From: an uncultured Eubacteriales bacterium
GTDB taxonomy: Bacteria; Bacillota; Clostridia; Oscillospirales; Acutalibacteraceae
Direction of reading: 5' to 3'
Assembly: GCA_934466515.1 (NCBI GenBank)
Contig: CAKSLH010000006.1
Coordinates: 1 to 64,000, forward strand
Length of the DNA: 64,000 bases
In this document: positions 1 through 8,869 of the stretch, piece by piece
Layout of the letters: every line of letters begins with the position of its first letter
Numbering within the stretch: position 1 is the first letter of the stretch
Notes under the pieces: model-generated
Database searches by the model: none
Seen by the model: only the letters and a program-made list of their open reading frames with translations
What the model was told of the DNA's origin: nothing
Translations under genes and position numbers: made by a program

Positions 1-1
1 C

Positions 2-19
2 GTGGATGTGTTCAGATAA
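2..19 (+). CDS. Extreme 3' end of an upstream gene, truncated by the window edge
   Basis: One forward frame reads five codons (ending Val-Asp-Val-Phe-Arg) into a TAA whose last base is the A of the tilS ATG, so an upstream co-oriented gene probably ends here and is translationally coupled to tilS. In many Clostridia the gene before tilS is spoIIE, but five residues cannot identify it. Confidence 0.3.
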   Translation: MDVFR

Positions 20-1311
20 TGACAGAGCTTGTTAAGAAAACAATAAAGAAGTATTCGATGATAAATAAGGGCGAAAGAATAATTGTCGCTCTTTCAGGTG
101 GCAAGGATTCAATGGCGCTTCTCGATATATTAAAAAAGCTTGAAAATGAGCTTGAAATTTCGGTTTCATGCGCGCATTTCAATCACTGTATCAGAGGAGA
201 GGAGTCCGACCGAGACGAGGCTTTTGTAAGAAAATATTGCGAGAAAAATAACATTGAGCTTTTCTGCAAAAGAGGAAATGTTCTTAAATTCGCAAAGGAA
301 AAGCACTTAGGAACAGAGCTTGCCGCAAGAGAATTAAGATATGAGTTTTTGTCTTCGCTTGATTGCGATAAGATTGCAACCGCGCATACCGCGGGAGATA
401 ATGCGGAAACAATGCTTTTTAATCTTGCAAGGGGCACATCGCTTAAAGGAATGTGCGGTATTCCTCCGGTGCGTGATAAATTTATCAGACCGATAATTTG
501 TTTAAAAAGCACCGATACAGAGGAATACTGCAAAAAAAATTCAATTCCTTTTGTTACCGACAGCACAAATTCAAGCGACGAATACACGAGAAATTTTATC
601 AGGCACAATATCATTCCCGAATTTAAAAAAATAAATCCTTCCTTTGAGTCCGCCGCTTTAAGAGCGGCAGAAAGCTTAAGAGAGGATGAAGCTTTTATTT
701 CGGAAATTGCAAATGAAGAGTTAAAAAAAAGATTTAAAAACAAAGAGCTTGATATTTCTGAATTTGATAAGCTGAACATTGCTGTTAAAAAAAGAATTAT
801 TTTTGAGTTTGTTTATATAACATCGGGAATAAAGCCCGACAGTCTTCATATTTCAGAGCTTTTAAGCGCCTGCGAAGCAGGCGGCAGAAGAACGGTTGCT
901 AAAAATGCTGAATATATTTCAAACGGAAACAGATTAAGGCTTATAAATGAAGAAAAACCCGAATTTATAACGGAAATCAAATCCGAAAAGTATGAATTTT
1001 TAAAAAATAATAAAAAAGTTAATAATTTGTTATTAAATACCGCGGTCGATTGTGATAGAATAATAGGCGAATTAAAGGTACGCACCAGAATTTCGGGCGA
1101 TAAAATTAGACTAAGAGGCAGAAATTGCACGAAAAGTCTTAAAAAGCTTTATAATGAGTGCGGAGTGCCAGCTGAGGAAAGAGATTTTCTGCCGGTTGTG
1201 TGCGACGATTCGGGTCCCGTATTTATTTCGGGAATAGGAGTCGCCGAAAGATGCGCCTTGAATGAAAACACCGAGAATGTAAAAATTTTCAGCGTTTTAA
1301 AAATAAAATAA
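19..1311 (+). CDS. tilS: tRNA(Ile)-lysidine synthase TilS
   Basis: TilS attaches lysine to C34 of the CAU-anticodon tRNA-Ile in an ATP-dependent reaction, so that the tRNA reads AUA codons. The 430-residue product carries the N-type ATP pyrophosphatase P-loop SGGKDS at residues 26-31, followed by the family stretch with HFNH and the GEESDRDE segment. The C-terminal third is the substrate-binding part expected for full-length TilS. The length fits the longer Firmicutes form. It is the first gene of a tilS-hpt-ftsH cluster, an order conserved across Firmicutes, where these genes follow the cell division/sporulation region. The start overlaps the stop of the preceding frame. Identification is by motif and synteny and is secure. 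Confidence 0.95.
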   Translation: MTELVKKTIKKYSMINKGERIIVALSGGKDSMALLDILKKLENELEISVSCAHFNHCIRGEESDRDEAFVRKYCEKNNIELFCKRGNVLKFAKEKHLGTELAARELRYEFLSSLDCDKIATAHTAGDNAETMLFNLARGTSLKGMCGIPPVRDKFIRPIICLKSTDTEEYCKKNSIPFVTDSTNSSDEYTRNFIRHNIIPEFKKINPSFESAALRAAESLREDEAFISEIANEELKKRFKNKELDISEFDKLNIAVKKRIIFEFVYITSGIKPDSLHISELLSACEAGGRRTVAKNAEYISNGNRLRLINEEKPEFITEIKSEKYEFLKNNKKVNNLLLNTAVDCDRIIGELKVRTRISGDKIRLRGRNCTKSLKKLYNECGVPAEERDFLPVVCDDSGPVFISGIGVAERCALNENTENVKIFSVLKIK

Positions 1312-1381
1312 GGGGAGCGGGATTTAAAGAATCCCTCTTAAATTTCGTAATTGCGGTTTTAACAGCGGAATGGAGATTAGT

Positions 1382-1921
1382 ATGACAGATAAAGAAATTT
1401 CAAAGGTTCTTGTTTCCGAAAGCGAGCTTAAAGAAATCTGTAAGAGCTTAGGAGAAAGAATAACAAAGGATTATCAGGGCAAAAAGCTTTTGCTTGTAAG
1501 CGTTTTAAAAGGCGCGGTTGTATTTATGTCAGACCTTTTAAGGGAAATTAAATGCGATTGCGTTATAGATTTTATGGCTGTTTCTTCATACAGCGGAGTA
1601 AAAACAACAGGCGTTGTAAAATTTAAGAAAGATCTTGATATCAATCCCGACGGAATGGATATACTTCTTGTAGAGGATATTCTCGATTCCGGTATAACGC
1701 TTGCTTATCTTAAAAATCTTTTACTTGACAGAAATGCCGCAAGCATTAAGGTCTGCGCGCTTCTTGATAAGCCTGATAACCGTCAGTCGGATATTACGGC
1801 AGATTATGTCGGAAGAGTTATTCCGGATGAATTTGTCGTAGGTTACGGACTTGATTATGATGAGAAATACAGAAATCTTCCTTATGTGGGAGTTTTATCC
1901 CCTGAGGTTTATAATAAATAA
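1382..1921 (+). CDS. hpt: Hypoxanthine phosphoribosyltransferase
   Basis: This purine-salvage enzyme transfers the phosphoribosyl group of PRPP to hypoxanthine or guanine, giving IMP or GMP in the cytoplasm. The PRPP-binding loop VEDILDSG is at residues 97-104, the type I phosphoribosyltransferase signature, and the N-terminal part has the family SVLKGAVVF segment. I place the start at the second ATG (1382), because GGAG lies six bases before it; the in-frame ATG at 1370 has no comparable ribosome site and would contain that GGAG. The product is 179 residues, normal for the family. It sits between tilS and ftsH, as in Bacillus and most Clostridia. A weak GGGATT/AATCCC hairpin precedes it. Confidence 0.95.
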   Translation: MTDKEISKVLVSESELKEICKSLGERITKDYQGKKLLLVSVLKGAVVFMSDLLREIKCDCVIDFMAVSSYSGVKTTGVVKFKKDLDINPDGMDILLVEDILDSGITLAYLKNLLLDRNAASIKVCALLDKPDNRQSDITADYVGRVIPDEFVVGYGLDYDEKYRNLPYVGVLSPEVYNK

Positions 1922-1954
1922 TGCAATTTATTTTGCTAAAAGGAGTATAGGCTG

Positions 1955-3796
1955 TTGAAAAAGAATACAAGAAACATTATTTTAATCGTTTTGATTATTG
2001 CTTTTTTCGCCGTTTCGGTTTTTACTCTTAACAGAATTTCAAAGGGTACCGAGGAAAGCGAATATTATGAAATAGTCGATTTGATTGAAAATAATAAAAT
2101 TTCCGAATTTGAATTGAATTTGTATAACGGCGACCTTAGCTATAAGCTCAGATCTGACGATAAAAAAATTCATCATTTCACCGTTGCTAACTATAGCATT
2201 TTCTATGAAGATGTCAATGAGGCTGTAAAGGAAATCAATAAAAACGCCAAGACCGAGGACGAAAAGATCAAGTTCAATTATATCCGCGGCGGCGAGGGCG
2301 CTTGGCTTACGAATATGTTGCCGTCACTCCTTTTGCTCGGCGGAATAGTGGTGTTCTATATCTTTATGATGAAGCGTATGAACTCCACTATGGGAACTGA
2401 TAAGACCTTAGGCTTCGGTAAAGCGAAAATCAAAAAATCCGATCAGAGCAGAAAAACAACCTTTGCGGATGTTGCGGGAGCCGATGAGGAAAAAGAGGAA
2501 ATGGCAGAGCTTGTCGAATTCCTTAAAGACCCCAAGAAGTTTACTGAGCTCGGAGCGAGAATTCCTAAAGGTGTTTTGCTTGTAGGTCCTCCCGGAACGG
2601 GTAAAACCCTTCTTGCAAGAGCTGTTGCAGGAGAAGCAAATGTTCCGTTCTTCTCGATTTCGGGTTCCGATTTCGTTGAAATGTTCGTCGGCGTAGGTGC
2701 TTCAAGAGTAAGAGACCTTTTCGGCGAAGCTAAGAAAAACGCACCGTCTATAGTTTTTATTGACGAAATCGACGCTGTCGGCAGACAACGCGGAGCAGGT
2801 CTCGGCGGCGGTCATGATGAAAGAGAGCAGACTTTAAATCAGCTGCTTGTTGAAATGGACGGCTTCGGAGCAAATGAGGGCGTTATAGTAATAGCCGCTA
2901 CAAACCGACCCGATATTCTCGACCGCGCGCTTTTGCGCCCCGGCCGCTTTGACAGACAGATAACCGTAAACTATCCCGATGTCAAGGGAAGAGAAGAAAT
3001 TTTAAAGGTTCATTCAAGAGGCAAGCCGTTAGGCCCCGATGTTAACCTTGCAACTATTGCAAAATCCACCTCGGGCTTTACAGGCGCCGACCTTGAAAAT
3101 CTTCTTAATGAAGCCGCTCTGCTTGCCGTAAGACACGGTAAAAAGGCGATTACCCAAGAGGAAATCGAAGAGGGGACAATCAAGGTTGTTATGGGAACCG
3201 AAAAGAAATCCCATGTTGTTAAGGATAAGGACAAAAAGGTTACTGCCTATCATGAGGCAGGCCACGCAATCGTTTCTTATTTCCTGCCTACTCAGGACCC
3301 CGTTCACCAGATTTCTATTATTCAGCGCGGAATGGCGGCAGGATATACTATGTATCTGCCCGAAGAGGAAAAGGGACATACCTCTAAGAATCAAATGCTT
3401 GAACAGATTTGCTCCTTGCTTGGCGGAAGAGCCGCGGAACAGCTCACTCAGGACGACGTCTGCACCGGCGCTTCAAACGATATTGAGCGCGCTACTGATT
3501 TAGCAAGAAAAATGGTTACCAAGTTCGGTATGAGCGACAAGCTCGGACTTGTAACCTACGGTCACGATAACAATGAAGTTTTCTTAGGAAGAGATTTCTC
3601 TTCGACACCGAACTATTCGGAGAAAACCGCCGCAGTTATCGACGAGGAAATCGAAAGAGTTGTTATGGCGCAGTATAAAAAAGCCATTTCTATTCTTGAA
3701 GAGCACATGCCGAAGCTTCACAGCGTTGCCAAAGAGCTTTTTGAAAACGAAAAGATTTCGGGCGATGATTTCAGAAGCATTATGCAGGCGGAATAA
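1955..3796 (+). CDS. ftsH: ATP-dependent zinc metalloprotease FtsH
   Basis: FtsH is a membrane-anchored hexameric AAA+ protease that degrades misassembled membrane proteins and some regulators. The 613-residue protein has a transmembrane helix at about residues 7-25, a short extracytoplasmic domain, a second helix near 118-138, Walker A GPPGTGKT at 211-218, the FIDEID Walker B, and the zinc-protease motif HEAGH at 433-437. The initiator is TTG, with AGGAG nine bases upstream. It ends the tilS-hpt-ftsH cluster and is followed directly by a rho-independent terminator. All catalytic motifs are intact. The C-terminal tail is short compared with some homologues, but within family range. Confidence 0.97.
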   Translation: MKKNTRNIILIVLIIAFFAVSVFTLNRISKGTEESEYYEIVDLIENNKISEFELNLYNGDLSYKLRSDDKKIHHFTVANYSIFYEDVNEAVKEINKNAKTEDEKIKFNYIRGGEGAWLTNMLPSLLLLGGIVVFYIFMMKRMNSTMGTDKTLGFGKAKIKKSDQSRKTTFADVAGADEEKEEMAELVEFLKDPKKFTELGARIPKGVLLVGPPGTGKTLLARAVAGEANVPFFSISGSDFVEMFVGVGASRVRDLFGEAKKNAPSIVFIDEIDAVGRQRGAGLGGGHDEREQTLNQLLVEMDGFGANEGVIVIAATNRPDILDRALLRPGRFDRQITVNYPDVKGREEILKVHSRGKPLGPDVNLATIAKSTSGFTGADLENLLNEAALLAVRHGKKAITQEEIEEGTIKVVMGTEKKSHVVKDKDKKVTAYHEAGHAIVSYFLPTQDPVHQISIIQRGMAAGYTMYLPEEEKGHTSKNQMLEQICSLLGGRAAEQLTQDDVCTGASNDIERATDLARKMVTKFGMSDKLGLVTYGHDNNEVFLGRDFSSTPNYSEKTAAVIDEEIERVVMAQYKKAISILEEHMPKLHSVAKELFENEKISGDDFRSIMQAE

Positions 3797-3803
3797 AATA
3801 AAT

Positions 3804-3837
3804 AAAGGACTGTATTGCTATTGCTTTACAGTCCTTT
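3804..3837 (+). terminator. Rho-independent terminator after ftsH
   Basis: An 11-bp perfect stem (arms 3804-3814 and 3827-3837) with a 12-base loop is followed by a run of T. It lies eight bases after the ftsH stop and ends the tilS-hpt-ftsH transcript. Confidence 0.85.
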
Positions 3838-3850
3838 TTATGTAAAAGAT

Positions 3851-3891
3851 AAATCCGCAAAAGCTTTTTAATTTTTAGCTTTTGCGGATTT
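3851..3891. terminator. Bidirectional terminator between ftsH and the DUF378 gene
   Basis: A 15-bp perfect stem (3851-3865 with 3877-3891) lies just past the stop of the minus-strand gene at 3897. The T-rich sequences on both sides suit termination from either direction, as expected between convergent genes. Confidence 0.8.
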
Positions 3892-3896
3892 ATAAA

Positions 3897-4112
3897 TCAG
3901 TGCTCGGCAGTAACGGCCTTGTCGCTGTCGTTTCTGAAAAGAAGCGAAATGCACCAGATACCTGCAAGTGCGATAACAGTATAAACAATTCTGCTTAATA
4001 TTGCTCCGCTTCCTCCGAATATCCATGCTACAAGGTCAAAGCTGAATATGCCGACCAAGCCCCAGTTGAGTGTTCCTATTATCGCGAGGATAAGGCAAAT
4101 TTTATCAAACAT
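3897..4112 (-). CDS. DUF378 small membrane protein
   Basis: This 71-residue protein has two hydrophobic segments (about residues 5-24 and 38-60) and the LNWGLVG motif near its N terminus, characteristic of the DUF378 family (YuzA-like). The family is widespread in Firmicutes and has no established function. A strong ribosome site, GGAGGTGC, precedes the ATG. It is convergent with ftsH and shares a bidirectional terminator with it. A second small minus-strand ORF ends 80 bases upstream, so the two may form a short transcript. The tail after the second helix is charged and probably cytoplasmic. Confidence 0.8.
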   Translation of the reverse strand: MFDKICLILAIIGTLNWGLVGIFSFDLVAWIFGGSGAILSRIVYTVIALAGIWCISLLFRNDSDKAVTAEH

Positions 4113-4192
4113 TTAAAGCACCTCCGTGTTTAAAAAATCGGACGGATTTTTACCGCAATTATAGTTTGTACCGAAAATTTATTATTTATTCC

Positions 4193-4345
4193 TTACTGCT
4201 TAAGGTTTTTCTGATACGATTCTATAATTTTCCTTATTATGTCGCTTGTTTCGCCTGTTTTGTTTTCATGCTTGCCTGAATAGGTAACAGCATTTTCATC
4301 GGTTTTAAAATTGTTAAACGGGTCTTTGTTGTTTTTTATCTTCAT
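4193..4345 (-). CDS. Small hypothetical protein, 50 residues
   Basis: An ATG-initiated 50-codon frame has a textbook ribosome site (AGGAGG eight bases before the ATG, complement of 4354-4359). The product is hydrophilic and lysine/asparagine-rich, with an amphipathic-looking C-terminal stretch (SDIIRKIIESYQKNL). There is no signal peptide and no membrane segment. I do not recognise it. It lies 80 bases upstream of the DUF378 gene on the same strand and back-to-back with ruvC. The quality of the ribosome site is the main argument that it is a real gene and not chance. Confidence 0.55.
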   Translation of the reverse strand: MKIKNNKDPFNNFKTDENAVTYSGKHENKTGETSDIIRKIIESYQKNLKQ

Positions 4346-4417
4346 AAATCATTCCTCCTGTAAGTATTATTGACGAAATTTAAGTTTTTAAATCCCGTTT
4401 TAATTGGAAAATAATTA

Positions 4418-4446
4418 TTGAACTGGTAATGCTTTTGTGGTATAAT
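4418..4446 (+). promoter_or_regulatory. Sigma-A-type promoter for the ruvC-led gene run
   Basis: TTGAAC (4418-4423), a 17-base spacer and a consensus TATAAT (4441-4446) preceded by TG one base upstream (extended -10). The start point would be near 4453, leaving about 30 bases of leader that include the GGGGAGG ribosome site of ruvC. No terminator is visible until 17.4 kb, so this may drive a very long transcript. Confidence 0.85.
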
Positions 4447-4483
4447 AAATTGAATAATTTTGTAATGATTTCGGGGAGGAAAA

Positions 4484-4990
4484 ATGCGTATTTTAGGAAT
4501 AGATCCGGGATATGCAATCGTGGGTTACGGCGTTGTAGAATACGATAATTTCAGGTTTAAAACCGTAGGGTACGGAGCTGTTACCACGAATGCCGGAACA
4601 CCTTTTTGCGAAAGGCTTGAAATAATCTATAATGACCTTATGACCGTTATAGAAAAATACCGCCCCGAATGTATGTCTATTGAAAAGCTTTATTTCAATA
4701 CAAATACCACCACAGCAATTGATGTGGCGCAGGCAAGAGGCTGTATTCTTCTTGCGGCGCAAAAAAGCGGTATATCTGTTTTTGAGTATACGCCTCTCCA
4801 GGTAAAACAGTCCATAACCGGATACGGAAAAGCAGAAAAAAGACAGGTTATGGAAATGATAAAAAGCTTTTTGTCTCTTGAAAAAATTCCCAAGCCCGAT
4901 GATACCGCGGACGCGCTCGCGCTTGCTGTATGTCACGGTCACAGTGCGGGGAGCAGCTTCGGAAAGCTTTATAAGGAGTTAAAAAAATGA
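4484..4990 (+). CDS. ruvC: Crossover junction endodeoxyribonuclease RuvC
   Basis: RuvC is a dimeric nuclease that cuts Holliday junctions symmetrically after RuvAB branch migration. The RNase H-fold acidic residues expected of the family are present: D7 in the N-terminal GIDPG motif, E67 in SIEKL, and D140/D143 in the DDTADA segment. The product is 168 residues, the usual length. The ATG has GGGGAGG nearby. The gene overlaps ruvA by four bases (ATGA), indicating coupled translation. RuvC is first in ruvCAB here, all three adjacent, so the resolvasome is made from one message. B. subtilis lacks RuvC and uses RecU, so its presence sets this organism apart from bacilli. Confidence 0.96.
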   Translation: MRILGIDPGYAIVGYGVVEYDNFRFKTVGYGAVTTNAGTPFCERLEIIYNDLMTVIEKYRPECMSIEKLYFNTNTTTAIDVAQARGCILLAAQKSGISVFEYTPLQVKQSITGYGKAEKRQVMEMIKSFLSLEKIPKPDDTADALALAVCHGHSAGSSFGKLYKELKK

Positions 4991-5595
4991 TTGCAAGCTT
5001 AAAAGGAAAAATCATTTTAAAGGATTTGAATTATATAATCGTCGAATGCTCAGGAGTGGGTTTTAAATGCTTTGTCACTCAGACGACGCATTCAAAGTCC
5101 GGACAGGTCGGGGACGATGTGTTCTTATATACCTATATGTCCGTTAAGGAGGACGCGATTGATTTATTCGGCTTTTCGGAATTAGGCGAGCTTGAAGCCT
5201 TTAAGCTGATAATTTCCGTCAGCGGCGTGGGTGCTAAAATCGGACTTGCCCTGCTTTCGCAGTTTACCTATGAAAGTCTTATGTTAAATATTGCTTCGGG
5301 GGACGCAAAAGCGCTTACCGCTGCGTCGGGAGTCGGAATTAAGCTTGCGCAGAGAATTATTTTAGAGCTTAAGGATAAGGTCGGAAGCATCGCGGTTTCA
5401 GACGAGGCAGTTTCTGAAATAAAGGCTGTCGGAAATGCGTCTTCAAATACAAATTCGAAAGAGGCAGTCGAAGCGCTTGTTTCATTAGGCTATTCTTTAA
5501 GCGAGGCGTCGCTTGCGGTAGGAAAGCTTGATCAGTCGCTTGATATTGACGCTTTGATAAAAGGTGCGCTTAAATTGCTTGCAGGGAGGTTTTAA
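4987..5595 (+). CDS. ruvA: Holliday junction branch migration protein RuvA
   Basis: RuvA binds four-way junctions as a tetramer and loads the RuvB motor. The 202-residue protein shows the three expected parts: an OB-fold N terminus (about 1-60), tandem helix-hairpin-helix segments around residues 70-130 (SGVGAKIGLALL and SGVGIKLAQRII), and a flexible linker before a C-terminal three-helix domain that contacts RuvB. The start overlaps the end of ruvC and the stop is three bases before the TTG of ruvB, so the three genes are tightly coupled. Confidence 0.96.
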   Translation: MIASLKGKIILKDLNYIIVECSGVGFKCFVTQTTHSKSGQVGDDVFLYTYMSVKEDAIDLFGFSELGELEAFKLIISVSGVGAKIGLALLSQFTYESLMLNIASGDAKALTAASGVGIKLAQRIILELKDKVGSIAVSDEAVSEIKAVGNASSNTNSKEAVEALVSLGYSLSEASLAVGKLDQSLDIDALIKGALKLLAGRF

Positions 5596-5598
5596 GCT

Positions 5599-6636
5599 TT
5601 GATAGAAGAAGAGATGGATTTTGAAAATCGGATAGTTTCTCCCGAATATAACTATTCCGATGAGGACAGCGAAATAACCTTAAGACCGAGAACGCTTGAC
5701 GAATATATCGGACAGGATAAGGTTAAGGATAACCTTTCGATATATATTAAGGCGGCAAAATTAAGGCATGAATCGCTTGACCATGTTCTGCTTTACGGAC
5801 CGCCCGGACTCGGAAAAACAACATTGTCAAGCATTATAGCCCGTGAAATGGGCGTTAATCTCAGGGTGACCTCGGGACCTGCTATAGAAAAGCAGGGGGA
5901 TTTGGTTGCGATTTTAACCTCATTGAATGACGGGGACGTCCTTTTTATCGACGAAATACACCGTCTTTCAAGGAATATCGAAGAAATTTTATATCCTGCA
6001 ATGGAGGATTTTTCCCTTGATATAATTCTCGGAAAAGGCCCTTCGGCGAGGTCTATCAGACTTGATGTTCCTCATTTCACGCTTGTCGGAGCAACCACAC
6101 GCTCAGGTCAGCTTACCGCTCCTTTAAGAGACAGATTCGGTGTTCTGCTTCGCTTGGAGCTTTATACACCCGAACAGCTTGCCCTCATAGTCAAGCGCTC
6201 TGCCGGAATTTTAGGAATAGAGATTGATAATGACGGAGCGTTGGAAATCGCATCACGGTCAAGGGGAACTCCGAGAATCGCAAACAGGCTTTTAAAGCGT
6301 GTAAGAGATATCGCTCAGGTCGAATTTGACGGCAAAATCGACGAAAAAACGGCAAGAAAGGCTCTTGCAAGATTTGAGATTGACGAGCTCGGTCTTGACG
6401 ATTTTGACAGACGGATGCTTTCGACTATAATCAATAATTATTCGGGCGGCCCCGTAGGTCTTGAAACCTTGGCGGCGGCAGTCGGCGAAGAATCGGTCAC
6501 AATTGAGGATGTTTATGAGCCTTATTTAATGCAGATAGGCTTTCTTTCAAGAACGCCTCGCGGAAGATGCGTAACACCTGCGGCTTATGAGCATTTGGGG
6601 ATTGAACCTAATTCGGCACAAAAATCATTATTTTAA
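5599..6636 (+). CDS. ruvB: Holliday junction DNA helicase RuvB
   Basis: RuvB is the hexameric AAA+ motor that drives branch migration with RuvA. The 345-residue sequence has Walker A GPPGLGKT from residue 67, Walker B LFIDEIHRL, the GATTR sensor region and a C-terminal winged-helix domain ending in RTPRGR. The start chosen is TTG at 5599 with GGGAGGT upstream; an ATG at 5614 is also possible and would only drop five residues. It is followed 14 bases later by glmM. Confidence 0.96.
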   Translation: MIEEEMDFENRIVSPEYNYSDEDSEITLRPRTLDEYIGQDKVKDNLSIYIKAAKLRHESLDHVLLYGPPGLGKTTLSSIIAREMGVNLRVTSGPAIEKQGDLVAILTSLNDGDVLFIDEIHRLSRNIEEILYPAMEDFSLDIILGKGPSARSIRLDVPHFTLVGATTRSGQLTAPLRDRFGVLLRLELYTPEQLALIVKRSAGILGIEIDNDGALEIASRSRGTPRIANRLLKRVRDIAQVEFDGKIDEKTARKALARFEIDELGLDDFDRRMLSTIINNYSGGPVGLETLAAAVGEESVTIEDVYEPYLMQIGFLSRTPRGRCVTPAAYEHLGIEPNSAQKSLF

Positions 6637-6650
6637 ACGGGGGAAATAAA

Positions 6651-7997
6651 ATGGGAAGATTATTCGGAACAGACGGAGCAAGAGGAATTGCAAATAAGGA
6701 GCTTACTTGCGAGCTCGCTATGAACATAGGAAGAGCGGCGGCGTTCGTTCTCACTGAAAAGACAACCGAAAAGCCTAAGGTTTTAATAGGCAAGGATACG
6801 AGAGTTTCTTCCAATATGCTTGAAATGGCTTTGGCGGCAGGACTTTGTTCTGTTGGTGCCGATGTTGTGCTTGTCGGATTTGTTCCGACTCCTGCTATTG
6901 CTTATCTTGTAAAGGACAGAGAGGCAGACGCAGGAATTATGATTTCAGCTTCTCATAATCCCTGCGAATATAACGGAATTAAAATCTTTGATTCAAACGG
7001 TTATAAGTTGCCCGACGCAATGGAAGAGAAAATCGAAAGCATAGTTCTTGACGACGATTCGTCTCTTGAATATCCTACAGGCGGCGATTTGGGAAGCGTA
7101 TTTTTCAGATACGATTATGCGGATATTTATATCGATCACCTTGTTTCTTCTGTCAACTGTGACTTAACAGGGCTTAAAATCGCTCTTGACTGCGCTAATG
7201 GAAGCGCTTCTTATACCGCTGAAAAGTTTTTTAAAAAGCTTGGCGCAGACTGCGTATTTATTCATAATTCGCCTAACGGCATAAATATCAATATGAACTG
7301 CGGTTCAACACATCTTGACGATTTGATTGACTATGTAAACGGTCATGATGTTGATTTGGGTCTTGCCTTTGACGGTGACGCCGACAGATGTCTTGCGGTC
7401 GATGAAAACGGTAAGCTTATCGACGGCGATAAAATGATAGCAGTATTTGCGCTTGATTTAAAGAAAAAGGGAATGCTTAAGGATGATACCGCGGTTGTTA
7501 CCGTTATGACTAATTTAGGCTTTAAGCATTTTGCGAGAGATAACGGAATAAATGTTGCGGAAACCGCCGTCGGGGACAGATATGTTCTTGAAAATATGCT
7601 TAAAAACGATTATCAGATAGGCGGAGAACAGTCGGGACATATAATCTTTAAGAAGTTTGCAACTACGGGCGACGGTCAGCTATCGGGCGCTATGCTTGCG
7701 TCTGTAATTAAGCAGACAAAGAAAAGCGCTTCGGAGATAGCTTCGGTTATGACCGTTCTTCCGCAGACGCTTGTAAATGTCACCGCAACGCCTAAAATGA
7801 AAGAGGCTTTAAAAACCGATAAGGAAATTGATGCGGCAATTAAGGATGTTCAGAACACATTGGGAGAAAGAGGAAGAATTTTAGTCAGAGCTTCGGGAAC
7901 GGAGCCGCTTATCAGAGTTATGCTTGAGGGTGAAGATATTGCGGAAATAAAGAGGCTTGCAAAGAATGTAGCTTCTGTTATTAAGGAAAAGGCTTAA
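6651..7997 (+). CDS. glmM: Phosphoglucosamine mutase GlmM
   Basis: GlmM interconverts glucosamine-6-phosphate and glucosamine-1-phosphate for UDP-GlcNAc and peptidoglycan synthesis. The 448-residue protein begins with the diagnostic GTDGARG loop and has the phosphoserine loop SASHNP at 99-104 (catalytic S101), the metal loop DGDADR, the sugar loop GGEQSG and the phosphate loop RASGTEP. In many Firmicutes glmM follows cdaA-cdaR; here it sits behind ruvCAB, while cdaA-cdaR are at 27-29 kb. Its TAA shares a base with the ATG of the next gene. Confidence 0.96.
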   Translation: MGRLFGTDGARGIANKELTCELAMNIGRAAAFVLTEKTTEKPKVLIGKDTRVSSNMLEMALAAGLCSVGADVVLVGFVPTPAIAYLVKDREADAGIMISASHNPCEYNGIKIFDSNGYKLPDAMEEKIESIVLDDDSSLEYPTGGDLGSVFFRYDYADIYIDHLVSSVNCDLTGLKIALDCANGSASYTAEKFFKKLGADCVFIHNSPNGININMNCGSTHLDDLIDYVNGHDVDLGLAFDGDADRCLAVDENGKLIDGDKMIAVFALDLKKKGMLKDDTAVVTVMTNLGFKHFARDNGINVAETAVGDRYVLENMLKNDYQIGGEQSGHIIFKKFATTGDGQLSGAMLASVIKQTKKSASEIASVMTVLPQTLVNVTATPKMKEALKTDKEIDAAIKDVQNTLGERGRILVRASGTEPLIRVMLEGEDIAEIKRLAKNVASVIKEKA

Positions 7998-8869
7998 TGC
8001 GTACAGTAGATAATTTTTTTGATTATGAGCTTATTGACGCCGATGACGGAATGCGTCTTGAGCGGTGGAAGGATATAATTCTTATCCGTCCAGATCCGCA
8101 GATTATCTGGAAGGACGGAAAAAATGACGAGCGCTGGAACAAGGCTCACGCAGTCTACCATCGCAGCTCAAGCGGCGGCGGATATTGGGAGAGACTCAGA
8201 GCGGTTCCCGATGTATGGTCGGTATCCTTTGAAGATCTGAACTTTAATCTTAAGCCAATGGGCTTTAAGCATACGGGGCTTTTCCCCGAGCAGGCGGTCA
8301 ACTGGAAGCTTGCTTCAAAGCTTATAAAAGAAAGCAAAAGGGAAGATATAAAGGTTTTAAATATGTTTGCCTATACAGGCGGCGCGACGGTTGCCTGCCT
8401 TAAAGCAGGAGCGGCGGTTACACATGTTGACGCGTCAAAAGGAATGGTTGCTTGGGCTAAGGAAAATGCGGTTGCTTCAAATGTCTCAGACAAACCTGTC
8501 CGCTGGCTTGTGGACGATTGCCTTAAGTTCGCAAAAAGGGAAATCAGAAGAGGAAATAAATATGACGCGATTATTATGGACCCTCCGTCCTACGGCAGAG
8601 GTCCTAACGGCGAAATCTGGAAGCTTGAAAATCAGTTAGGAGAGCTTTTAGAGGTAACAGCACAGCTTTTAAGCGATAATCCGCTGTTTTTCTTTCTTAA
8701 TTCCTATACTGGCGGTCTTTCCCCGACAATTTTGAATTATATGCTTAAAAAAAGCATTAAAAACGGCTTAAAAGCCGAGGTTTATACCGATGAAATCGGT
8801 TTGAGGGTAACAAAAAGGGATATTGTTCTTCCCTGCGGAAATACAACTTTTTGGATAAACGGTAAATGA
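7997..8869 (+). CDS. Class I SAM-dependent methyltransferase (RlmI/RlmK-like)
   Basis: This 290-residue protein looks like a nucleic-acid methyltransferase of the Methyltrans_SAM group (COG1092-like). It has the SAM-binding motif NMFAYTGG, the acidic ribose-binding VDASKG, and a DPPSYGRG catalytic loop of the NPPY type. Homologues of this architecture methylate rRNA cytosines, but the N-terminal PUA domain of RlmI is missing, so the substrate is uncertain. The start overlaps the glmM stop (TAATG) and its end overlaps ecfA1 by four bases, so it is embedded in the operon. I infer an RNA target; a small-molecule substrate is less likely. Confidence 0.8.
   Translation: MRTVDNFFDYELIDADDGMRLERWKDIILIRPDPQIIWKDGKNDERWNKAHAVYHRSSSGGGYWERLRAVPDVWSVSFEDLNFNLKPMGFKHTGLFPEQAVNWKLASKLIKESKREDIKVLNMFAYTGGATVACLKAGAAVTHVDASKGMVAWAKENAVASNVSDKPVRWLVDDCLKFAKREIRRGNKYDAIIMDPPSYGRGPNGEIWKLENQLGELLEVTAQLLSDNPLFFFLNSYTGGLSPTILNYMLKKSIKNGLKAEVYTDEIGLRVTKRDIVLPCGNTTFWINGK

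Noticed and set aside
183..779. Open frame of 198 codons antisense to tilS
   Set aside because: It is the antisense shadow of tilS with Ser/Leu-rich composition and no family features.
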